DNA of 64,000 bases. Source: Sphingomonas sp. BAUL-RG-20F-R05-02 (GTDB lineage Bacteria > Pseudomonadota > Alphaproteobacteria > Sphingomonadales > Sphingomonadaceae). The position numbers and the translations under genes were made by a program. Location of the stretch: the NCBI RefSeq assembly GCF_022662305.1, contig NZ_JAKNQH010000003.1, positions 248,001-312,000 on the forward strand, in the 5' to 3' direction. The notes below the pieces were generated by a model. The model was not told the origin of the DNA, made no database searches, and was given only the letters and a program-made list of their open reading frames with translations. Position 1 is the stretch's first letter. Every line of letters begins with the position of its first letter. Shown one piece after another: positions 50,715 through 58,416 of this stretch.

Positions 50715-51551
50715 ATGGAACACCGGCTCGGCGCGGATCTGACGCTACGGATGGACGGCGCGGGCGACGCTCCCGTCGCCTTCACGCTCGCCGATCCCGA
50801 TGCCGCACCCACGGCGGCGGTGGTCAAGACGGTCGCGGAGCCACGCCTGTTCGGCTATCTGCCCGAACGACCCAATGGCCGTGCGATGCTGGTGCTCGGC
50901 GGGGGCGGCTACGTCGAGTTGATGGTCGGGCGCGAGGGTGTGCAGGTGGCGCGCTGGCTGAACCGGCTCGGCTATGTCGCGTACGTGCTGGTGCATCGCT
51001 TCCCGAACACAGAACACGGCCTCTCCGCGCCGCTGGAAGATGCCCGCGCGGCACTGGCGGCGATCCGCGCGAGCGGCACGGCGGCGAAGGGGCTGGGCGT
51101 GGTTGGCCTGTCCTCGGGCGGGCATCTCGCCGCATGCCTCGCGGCGGAATACCCGCCGGAGTGGGGCGGGGCACCGAGCGCGCCTCCCGACGTGCTGGTG
51201 ATCGGTTACGCCCCTATCTCCACCAACGCCGCCGGGCGGCAAATCGTCGCCGACAAGCCGCCGCTGCCGCCGCTCGAGAAGCAGGCGATGTACGACCGGC
51301 TCCAGCCCGACGCGCAGTTGCTGGATAATCCGCCCCCGGCGTTTATCGTCTATGCCGGCAGCGATCCCGTCGTCCCGGTCGAGAACGCACGCCGGCTGCA
51401 TGCTGCGTTCGAGGCGAAAGGCGGCTCGGCCGAACTCCACGTGTTCGGCGATGCGCCGCACGGCTTTGCGCTCGATACGCCGGGGCTGCCGGTTTCGGTA
51501 TGGCCTACATTATGCGAGGCATGGCTGCGGCAGGTCGGCTTTCTGGACTAG
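50715..51551 (+). CDS. Cytoplasmic alpha/beta hydrolase (esterase)
   Basis: Esterase-like protein, 278 residues, no signal peptide. GGGGYVELMVGREG (oxyanion region), GLSSGGHLAA (nucleophile, about 137), GSDPVVPVENA (Asp) and APHGFAL (His) give a full triad. It is the last gene of the rhamnose operon and related to the exported esterases at 7279 and 42263. It may remove acetyl groups from imported oligosaccharides. Its stop overlaps the convergent SGNH gene through CTAG. Confidence 0.78.
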   Translation: MEHRLGADLTLRMDGAGDAPVAFTLADPDAAPTAAVVKTVAEPRLFGYLPERPNGRAMLVLGGGGYVELMVGREGVQVARWLNRLGYVAYVLVHRFPNTEHGLSAPLEDARAALAAIRASGTAAKGLGVVGLSSGGHLAACLAAEYPPEWGGAPSAPPDVLVIGYAPISTNAAGRQIVADKPPLPPLEKQAMYDRLQPDAQLLDNPPPAFIVYAGSDPVVPVENARRLHAAFEAKGGSAELHVFGDAPHGFALDTPGLPVSVWPTLCEAWLRQVGFLD

Positions 51552-52732
51552 CGCAGCAGCTTGAGGTCGATCGCGGCCACCATCGCGCGGAAGCCCGCAT
51601 CGTTGGGATGAAGCGCGTCGCCGCTGTTATACGCGGGCGCGAACCTGTCGGGATCGACCGGATCGGCCACCGCGTGCGCGAAATCGACCGCGCCGTCCGC
51701 TTCGTGGTTGGTGAGGATCCAGGCGTTGACCTGCTTGCGCACCGCTTCCGCCTCGGCGCCCCAGTAGCCCGCGCCCTTGTACGGCAGGATCGTCGCGAGG
51801 ATCATCTTCACATGCCGGTCGTGCGCGCGCGCGATCATCTGGCGATACGCGCCGATCAGGTCGGCGGCGGTCGGGATCGGCTTCTTGTCACGGGTTGCGC
51901 CGCCGATGTCGTTGACGCCCTCCAGCACGATGACATGGCTGACGCCGGGGGTCGCCAGCACGTCGCGATCGAACCGGGCGAGCGCGTTGGGGCCCGCGCC
52001 CTCCGCCAGCACGCGGTTGCCGCTGATGCCGAGATTGGCGACGCCGACATCCGCGCGCCCCGCCTTCTGAAGCGCGGCGGCAAGATCATCGGGCCAGCGC
52101 GTGTCGGCATCCGCTGTGGCGCGCACGCCATCGGTGATCGAATCGCCGAACGCCACCACCGTCGATCCGGGCCGCGCAGTCTCGACATCGATTCCGTCGA
52201 CGACCATGCGCTGCTTGAACGGCGTCCCGTCGGTCAGCGTCGCGGCGGCGGTCTGGTCGCCGCTTGCGATCGCGGCGGTGGCGGCGGCATAGCCGTGCAC
52301 GGTCGCATCCGCGGCACCGTCCGGGAAGTACAGGCTGACCGCGATATGCGCGAGCGGGGTGACGCGGAGCGCGACTGCATCGCTCACCAGCGGCGCGCGA
52401 TCCGGTACCACCGGCGCGGCGACGCCGCCGAACGTGACCGCACGATCGCTGCCGGGTACGATCCCGCCGCCGGCGTCCACCAGCGCGACGTGCACGCTAC
52501 CGATCTTCAGCGCGGTGGCGGACAGTTCGTTGCTCAGCCGCAGTCGGATTCGCGTGCCGCCGCTGCTGATCCGCACGACCTGCCGCAGCGTCTTGCCCTT
52601 GAGGTCCGGCAGCGGGTCGCGCGTGGAGGCGGCTTGCGGTGCCACCGCCCAGCTGCGGGACCAGAATTGCGCGGCGGCAGGCATCGGCAGCGCGCCCACG
52701 GCAACGATCAGCAATGGCCATCCGGCTTTCAT
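51548..52732 (-). CDS. Secreted SGNH/GDSL-type esterase
   Basis: Exported esterase, 394 residues, leader MKAGWPLLIVAVGALPMPAAAQ. An N-terminal beta-sandwich (about 25-190) precedes the SGNH domain: VAFGDSITDG (Ser), NLGISGNRVL (Gly), LEGVNDIGG (Asn) and DALHPNDAGF (Asp, His). The ATG at 52732 is preceded by GGGGAGGA. It lies 17 bases after the GPH transporter gene in the same operon. Deacetylation of a plant polysaccharide is likely; the family is broad. Confidence 0.85.
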   Translation of the reverse strand: MKAGWPLLIVAVGALPMPAAAQFWSRSWAVAPQAASTRDPLPDLKGKTLRQVVRISSGGTRIRLRLSNELSATALKIGSVHVALVDAGGGIVPGSDRAVTFGGVAAPVVPDRAPLVSDAVALRVTPLAHIAVSLYFPDGAADATVHGYAAATAAIASGDQTAAATLTDGTPFKQRMVVDGIDVETARPGSTVVAFGDSITDGVRATADADTRWPDDLAAALQKAGRADVGVANLGISGNRVLAEGAGPNALARFDRDVLATPGVSHVIVLEGVNDIGGATRDKKPIPTAADLIGAYRQMIARAHDRHVKMILATILPYKGAGYWGAEAEAVRKQVNAWILTNHEADGAVDFAHAVADPVDPDRFAPAYNSGDALHPNDAGFRAMVAAIDLKLLR

Positions 52733-52749
52733 GGACTTCCTCCCCAGCG

Positions 52750-54282
52750 TCATGCGACAGGCGCGGCGACCGAATTGCGGCCCCACAGTTGATCGTAGCG
52801 CCAGCCCGACAGATCTTCCACCACCGCCCGGTGTGCGGCATCGGTCGGCTTGGTCGCGCCGGTGCGCAGGTGCTCGATCTCCTCCATCAGGATCCTGTGC
52901 GTGACCGGCCCGAGGCGGAAGCGCAGCGACACGATCACGCCGAACGCGAGCAGTCCGATCGTGCCGATGCCGAGCAGCAGCGCGATCGTCAGGATCGCCT
53001 GCGGTGTCTGCACGCTCGCCTTGGAGACGAACCCGCCCGCTTCCATGATGAAGCCGACGCCCGCCACCGCCACCGCCTGCGTCGCCTTGCGCACGAAGGT
53101 CATCACGCCGGCGAAGCTGCCCTCGCGGCGCTGCCCGGTGACGATCTCGTCGACGTCGGCCATGTAATTGTAGGTTGCCCACGGGATGTAGTTGAGCGCG
53201 CCGCGCCCGAGCCCGGCAAGTCCGATCGGGATCCACAGCAGCCAGCTCGACGCCAGCACGCCCGCCGCCCACAGGCCGAGCAGCACTACCACGCCGACCG
53301 CGAAACACCCCGCCGCCAACCGATAAGCGATGGCGGGCGAGGTGCGCAAAGCGAGATTGATCGCGAGCAGCACCGACACGAACTGGAGGATATACATCGT
53401 CCCAAGCAGGCCCGAAGCGAGCGCGGTCGTGCCGGCGAGCGCAAAGATCACGAAGAACGTGAAGGCCGCGTTGAACACGTCCTGGCTGATGTAACCGCCC
53501 AGATACATGCCGAGGTGCAGCCGGAACGCCCGGATCCGCATGGTCGAAAACAGGTTTCGATACAAAGCATTGAACGCCGCGAACGCGCTGGTCGGTGCCG
53601 CACCCGACCGCGCCGGGGCCATGCCGCCCGGCATGTGCCGCTCCCAGCTGAACAGGTACAGGAAGGTGGCGGTCGCCATGAACAGCGCGGCAAACAGGAC
53701 GCCCATGTAGAAAAACGTGTCGGCACTGTCGCGCCCGAGATAGCCGATCAGCCACAGCGGCAGGAACCCGGCGAGGATCGCGGAAGCCTGTCCGAACAAA
53801 ATACGCCAGCCGGCGAACTTCGCCTTGCTGCTGTAATCGCTCGACATCTCGGCGGCGAGCGTCTCGACGGGGATGATCTCCATCGCATAGACCAGCTCGA
53901 ACAGCACGTAGCTGACGAGATAATACCAGAACGTCTGTCCCGGCAGCCACATCAGCGCGAAGCTCGGCAACAGCGGAATCGCGGCGAGGATAAAGAACCG
54001 CCGCCGCCCAAACTTGCGGCCCAGCCACGTGCCGCCGAAATTGTCGGACAGGTAGCCGAGCATCGGCGAGGCGAACGCATCCAGCACGCGCGCCACCGCG
54101 AAGATCGTCGCCGCTTCACCCGCGCTAAGCCCACAGAACTGCGTGTAGAAGATCAGCACCCAGCCGGAGATGACCGCCATCGATCCCGCGCCGAGCACGT
54201 CGTTCGACCCGTAGGCGAGGTAGTTGACCAGCTTGACCGGCCGGGGGCCGGTGGCCGCTATCATACCGTGTGGCTCTGCCAT
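52750..54282 (-). CDS. GPH-family sugar:cation symporter
   Basis: Inner-membrane transporter with about 12 hydrophobic segments, 510 residues. LVNYLAYGSNDVLGAGSMAVISGWVLIFYTQFCGLSAGEAATIF, DAFASPMLGYLSDN and RRRFFILAAIPLLPSF fit the glycoside-pentoside-hexuronide symporter family. GGGAG precedes the ATG at 54282. Within an RG-I locus it probably imports uronate-containing oligosaccharides for the cytoplasmic GH105; that is inference. Confidence 0.87.
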   Translation of the reverse strand: MAEPHGMIAATGPRPVKLVNYLAYGSNDVLGAGSMAVISGWVLIFYTQFCGLSAGEAATIFAVARVLDAFASPMLGYLSDNFGGTWLGRKFGRRRFFILAAIPLLPSFALMWLPGQTFWYYLVSYVLFELVYAMEIIPVETLAAEMSSDYSSKAKFAGWRILFGQASAILAGFLPLWLIGYLGRDSADTFFYMGVLFAALFMATATFLYLFSWERHMPGGMAPARSGAAPTSAFAAFNALYRNLFSTMRIRAFRLHLGMYLGGYISQDVFNAAFTFFVIFALAGTTALASGLLGTMYILQFVSVLLAINLALRTSPAIAYRLAAGCFAVGVVVLLGLWAAGVLASSWLLWIPIGLAGLGRGALNYIPWATYNYMADVDEIVTGQRREGSFAGVMTFVRKATQAVAVAGVGFIMEAGGFVSKASVQTPQAILTIALLLGIGTIGLLAFGVIVSLRFRLGPVTHRILMEEIEHLRTGATKPTDAAHRAVVEDLSGWRYDQLWGRNSVAAPVA

Positions 54283-54347
54283 CGTCCGCTCCCGCGCTTT
54301 GCGATTTCACGCAGGACCCTGCGTATGATGTACGGCTAAGCCGTCAT

Positions 54348-54374
54348 TATGTGGCGCATACTAGCAATATGTGG
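54348..54374. promoter_or_regulatory. Direct repeats upstream of the GPH transporter
   Basis: Two TATGTGG copies (54348-54354 and 54368-54374) are 20 bases apart in the 144-base gap between GH53 and the transporter; the spacing suits a regulator binding the same DNA face twice. Confidence 0.3.
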
Positions 54375-54426
54375 AACATGTGCAAGCGGGGGGCGACGCT
54401 CCTCCTCTCGTTACTCGACGGAAGGC

Positions 54427-55635
54427 TCATGAAGCGGTCCGCAAACCATAATCCGTGGCAATGCGCCGATACAGGTCCAGAAATGCATTCCCCTCGAACC
54501 GGCCACCAACGCCGAAATGCTTCGGCTCCGGCTTCACCGGCTTGGGCGCGCCGCCGCCGGGTGCCTCAGCGCTGTTCATGCCTTGCGAGATCAGGTTCGG
54601 GCGCGGGCCTTCGCCAGCCGATCGACCGTCCTTGTCGAAGAGCGCCTCCTGATAGTGCACCGGCTCCCAGATGAACGTGCCCCAGCCTTGACCGTTCGGC
54701 AGATCATGGACGAGATCGTTAAGGTAGCGTTTGCGGCTCGAATATTCCGCCACCATCAGCCCGGTGCCGGGATAGCGCGTGCAGAAGTTGGTGAAGCTCG
54801 TCGCCCAATCCCCCTCCGCCGCCTGCTGATAACACGACAGCGCCACCGCATCGAACGGTACTCCGTGGGCGCGGAGCGCATCCACCCAGTCGCGCAGGAT
54901 AAGCCAGTGCCGGCCGAGGTGGTTATGCACGACGATCCTCGTCGTGGGATCAGCGGCGCGGATGCCGGCGATCGCCGCCTTGAGCAGCGCGGCGAACCCC
55001 TCCATCCCGCCCACCTTGCCGGGGTCGAGATGCGTCTTGTCGGTCACCGGGTTGCCGGTGGCGCGCGACAGCGGCACGCGGCCGTCCGGCCACAGCATCC
55101 CGAACGTGGTCTCGTTGCCGACATAGACCATCGTCGGCCGCAGCCCCGCGCGCCGCACCGTGGCGAGGGTGGCGCGCGCATAATCGTGCACCGCCTGCTG
55201 GAGAGCCGCCCCGTGCAGATCGCGCCACGCCAGCGGTTTGGGCTGGCCCTGCGGATCGGCCCAGCTATCCGCGAAGTTGAGCGACAGGGTGAAGCCCATG
55301 CCGGCGCGCGTGATGCGCTTGCCGAGCGCGATCGCGTGGGCGAGGCTGGTCCACCCCGCCTTGGGCGCATCCGCCGAATAGCCGTCCGGCGCGGACGGAT
55401 CGACAAACGCCCGCACCTTGATCTCGTTGAAGCCGACCGAGGCGAGCAGCGCGAGCAGATCCCAGCGCTTGCCCCCGTACCAATATTCCGCGCCCGCCGC
55501 CTCGTCCTCGGGCAGCCACGACACGTCCGCGCCGAGCAGGAAGCGCCGGCCACCGGGCGCCGCCTGCGCCGGCAGCATCGGCACCACACCCGCCGCCGCC
55601 AGCGCGAGCAGCGCCGCACGCCGGTCGATCGTCAT
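54427..55635 (-). CDS. GH53 endo-beta-1,4-galactanase
   Basis: Exported galactanase, 402 residues, cutting the beta-1,4-galactan side chains of RG-I. The leader MTIDRRAALLALAAAGVVPM is twin-arginine-like. LLGADVSWLPEDEAAG opens the barrel; the acid/base Glu is in YVGNETTFG and the nucleophile Glu in MVAEYSSRKR; HWRDLHGAALQQAVHDYA-type helices are typical. Overlaps the GH28 stop (ATGA). It pairs with GH35, which would finish the galacto-oligosaccharides. Confidence 0.93.
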   Translation of the reverse strand: MTIDRRAALLALAAAGVVPMLPAQAAPGGRRFLLGADVSWLPEDEAAGAEYWYGGKRWDLLALLASVGFNEIKVRAFVDPSAPDGYSADAPKAGWTSLAHAIALGKRITRAGMGFTLSLNFADSWADPQGQPKPLAWRDLHGAALQQAVHDYARATLATVRRAGLRPTMVYVGNETTFGMLWPDGRVPLSRATGNPVTDKTHLDPGKVGGMEGFAALLKAAIAGIRAADPTTRIVVHNHLGRHWLILRDWVDALRAHGVPFDAVALSCYQQAAEGDWATSFTNFCTRYPGTGLMVAEYSSRKRYLNDLVHDLPNGQGWGTFIWEPVHYQEALFDKDGRSAGEGPRPNLISQGMNSAEAPGGGAPKPVKPEPKHFGVGGRFEGNAFLDLYRRIATDYGLRTAS

Positions 55636-57179
55636 ACGCTCGCCCCGTTCGCGACCGCGCGGAAATCGTGCACGCCCTCGCGGTAAAACGCGGCCGCCCC
55701 AGCCGGCACCTTGAGGAACGACCCGTCGAAGCCGTCCACGTCGCGCAACCAGAAGCCCGCGCGCGCATCCGCCGCGCGGGTGCGCACCTCGACATGGCTC
55801 ATCTCGAGATTGCGGACGTGCCGCACGAAGAAGCCGGTCGCGGGCAGCGGCCCGTAGCGATCCGGATCAGGATAGGTCGTCTTCAGCTCGGGCGGGACGA
55901 GCGCCGCCATCGCCTTGTCGCCGCCGCCCGCCTGTTCGACGAAGACGTTGGCGATCTTGACGTCCTCGATCGGATGGCCTTCCAGCCCGGTGATGAGCGC
56001 GGGGTACGCCGACGCGTTCATGCAGGTGAGATTGTCGATCAGCACCCGCCTGATCGCGCCTATCGCAGCACCTTGCGGCCCGCGCATCCGCTTGTTGAGC
56101 ACCATGTAGATCGGCGCGCTCTGGCAATCGCGCATGGTGATGTTGCTGATCGCCACGTCCTCGATCACCGCGCCGTCGCAGGATTCGAGAGCGAGGCCCC
56201 AGCATTTCTCGAACACACAGTTACTGACGGTGATGTTCTTGAACCCGCCGTTGCTTTCCGTGCCGCACTTGATTCGCCCGGTCAGCCAGGTGTCGCGTGA
56301 TTTGACCAGCGGGCGGTAGCTCGCATCAAGGAACGAGCCGACCTCATACGCGCCCGTCACATGGCAGTTGCTGATCGCGACATTCTCGGTGGCGCGCGCA
56401 TAGCCAAGCGCGAACGAGGATTTGGGGCAGATCGCATCGTCATACGGTGTGTTGAGCCGGCAGTTCGACACGAACACGTTGCGGCAGCAATCGATGTCGA
56501 ACCCGTCGCGGTTCGTGTCGACGGTCAGCCCCTCGATGGTGAGGTTATCGACGCCGGTGGCGAGCAAGGCGAAATGCCCGCCCTTCAACACCGAGAAGTC
56601 GCGCAACTGCACGTTGCGGCATGTCTTCAGCGCGATCGCCTTGTTGCCGACGCCGGGCATCTCTGCGCGGGCGACGCCGGGATCGGGGTGGCCCCGGCTC
56701 AGCCCCTTGCCCCAGATCAGCCCCTCGCCGGTAATGGCGATATCGTGCAGCCCCTCGCCATAGATCAGGCTGTTGCGCCAGTGGTTGTGGCCATAATCCT
56801 GGAACGGCTCGATGCTTGCGTCCTGCGGTTCGGCGGGATCGTAGCCGCCGGTGGTCGTGCCCTCGATCGGCACCGGCGCGGCGAGCAGCACCGCACCGCG
56901 ATCGAGGTGCAGCGTGATGTTGCTCATCAGGTGGATGGTATAGCTGGCGTAGGTGCCGGGCGGGAAATACACCGTGCCGCCGCCGCGCGCCGCCGCAAAC
57001 ACAATCGCGCGGTCGATCGCTGGGGAATCGATCGTCACACCGTCGCCTTTGGCACCATGATCGCGCACATCGACGAAGCCGAGCGCCGCGACGAGCGGCT
57101 TGCGCTTGGCGAAGGCGGGTAAAGCGGTGGCGGCGAGCAATCCGGCGCCCCCTCCCAACAGCAGACGACGATCGATCAC
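55632..57179 (-). CDS. GH28 polygalacturonase/rhamnogalacturonan hydrolase-like
   Basis: Exported right-handed beta-helix hydrolase, 515 residues, leader IDRRLLLGGGAGLLAATALPAFA (twin-arginine-like). The GH28 catalytic blocks are TNRDGFDID (NRDG instead of the usual NTDG), DDAICPKS and IKCGTESNGG. The variant first motif is seen in bacterial relatives that act on RG or on chain ends rather than plain homogalacturonan. A GTG start at 57179 has AGGAGAG upstream. Coupled to GH53. Confidence 0.87.
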   Translation of the reverse strand: MIDRRLLLGGGAGLLAATALPAFAKRKPLVAALGFVDVRDHGAKGDGVTIDSPAIDRAIVFAAARGGGTVYFPPGTYASYTIHLMSNITLHLDRGAVLLAAPVPIEGTTTGGYDPAEPQDASIEPFQDYGHNHWRNSLIYGEGLHDIAITGEGLIWGKGLSRGHPDPGVARAEMPGVGNKAIALKTCRNVQLRDFSVLKGGHFALLATGVDNLTIEGLTVDTNRDGFDIDCCRNVFVSNCRLNTPYDDAICPKSSFALGYARATENVAISNCHVTGAYEVGSFLDASYRPLVKSRDTWLTGRIKCGTESNGGFKNITVSNCVFEKCWGLALESCDGAVIEDVAISNITMRDCQSAPIYMVLNKRMRGPQGAAIGAIRRVLIDNLTCMNASAYPALITGLEGHPIEDVKIANVFVEQAGGGDKAMAALVPPELKTTYPDPDRYGPLPATGFFVRHVRNLEMSHVEVRTRAADARAGFWLRDVDGFDGSFLKVPAGAAAFYREGVHDFRAVANGASV

Positions 57180-57234
57180 GGCGCTCTCTCCTCTGTGGTT
57201 GTGGCGTCGGCCCTCGTTGCGGAGCCTTTGCAAA

Positions 57235-57262
57235 CCCTGCCCCGCGCGGCGGCGGGGCAGGG
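57235..57262 (-). terminator. Hairpin between GH105 and GH28
   Basis: Perfect 11-bp stem (CCCTGCCCCGC and complement) with a 6-base loop; on the minus strand it is followed by TTT. It begins 11 bases after the GH105 stop and would lower transcription of GH28-GH53. Confidence 0.55.
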
Positions 57263-57272
57263 GCAGTCGGTA

Positions 57273-58385
57273 TCAGATGTAGCTGCGCAGGAACTCGCCG
57301 AGCGCGCAGATCGCAAGGCTCTGGCCGTACGGCATCGAGGTGAGCGCGATGTCCTTGTAGAACTGCATCGTGCTGCCCATCGCGGTGCCGAAGCTGACCT
57401 GCTTCAGCTCGCCCGCGTCGTCGATATTGGCGAGCACCGCGCGCACCGCCTTGATGCCGACCTGCTCGTATTCGCGCGGCAGATAGCCCTTCCGCACGCC
57501 CTTCAGGATGCCATAGGCGAAGCCCGCCGTGGCGGAGGCTTCAAGATAGCTGGTCGGATCGACGATCAGCGTGTGCCACAGCCCGCTCTCGTCCTGATGC
57601 TTGGCGAGCGTCTTGACCTGCGCGTTCAGCGTATCGATCAGGAAGGTGCGGAACGCATCCCCCCCCGGCAGATCGAGCATTTCGAGAATCTCGGGGATTG
57701 CGATCGTCACCCAGCAGTTGCCGCGCGCCCACAGTGCACCCGCGAAATTGTGGCGCTCGGTGAAGTCCCAGCCGTGGAACCACAGCCCGGTCTTGGTGTC
57801 GTAGAGATACTTGATGTGGATGAGGAACTGGCGCTTGGCCTCCTCGATATAATGGTCGCGGCCGAGCAACTGGCCGATCTTGGCGAGCGGCAACACCGAC
57901 ATCATCAGCGTGTCGTCCCACAGCTCGCCGGGGTTCTCGTCGTTGAAGACGATGTGCTGGAAGCCGCCCTCCTCGGTTTTGGGCAGGCCGTCGTCGGCCA
58001 TCAGCCACTCGGCCCAGGTGTCGAGATACGGCAGATAGCGCTGCTCGCCGCTCTGCTCGTACAGGTAGGCGAGCGTCAGGAAGGGCGCCATCGTGTTGAT
58101 GTTCTTGGTCGGGGTGCCCGCGGCGAAGCGATCCTCGAACCAGTTGACCATCACGTCATAGGCTTCGAGATCGCCGGTCTGCTCGTAATAGCGCAGCAGG
58201 CCGAACAGGCCGACGCCGTGCGTCCACTCCCAGTCGTTCCAGCCCTTGGTGTCGATTACTCGGCCGTCTTCGAGGCGGAGCAGGAACTCGCCGGTCTCGT
58301 CCTTGATGTTGACGAGGTTGTCGATCAGCTTGGCGATCTGACGGGTAATTTCGGTACGGGGGATGTCGTGCGTGAGCGCGGCCAC
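57273..58385 (-). CDS. GH105 unsaturated rhamnogalacturonyl hydrolase
   Basis: Cytoplasmic (no leader) enzyme of 370 residues that frees the unsaturated uronic acid from lyase products by hydration. The (alpha/alpha)6 barrel signatures include WEWTHGVGLFGLLRYYEQTG, the catalytic Asp in ELWDDTLMMSVLPLAK, GWARGNCWV-like ALWARGNCWV and LWHTLIVDPTSYLEASATAGFAYG. Its product is the input for kduI-kduD-kdgK. It lies 31 bases after GH35. Confidence 0.93.
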   Translation of the reverse strand: MAALTHDIPRTEITRQIAKLIDNLVNIKDETGEFLLRLEDGRVIDTKGWNDWEWTHGVGLFGLLRYYEQTGDLEAYDVMVNWFEDRFAAGTPTKNINTMAPFLTLAYLYEQSGEQRYLPYLDTWAEWLMADDGLPKTEEGGFQHIVFNDENPGELWDDTLMMSVLPLAKIGQLLGRDHYIEEAKRQFLIHIKYLYDTKTGLWFHGWDFTERHNFAGALWARGNCWVTIAIPEILEMLDLPGGDAFRTFLIDTLNAQVKTLAKHQDESGLWHTLIVDPTSYLEASATAGFAYGILKGVRKGYLPREYEQVGIKAVRAVLANIDDAGELKQVSFGTAMGSTMQFYKDIALTSMPYGQSLAICALGEFLRSYI

Positions 58386-58416
58386 TATCGGGTCTCCTGG
58401 GGGTAAATCTTGAGGG

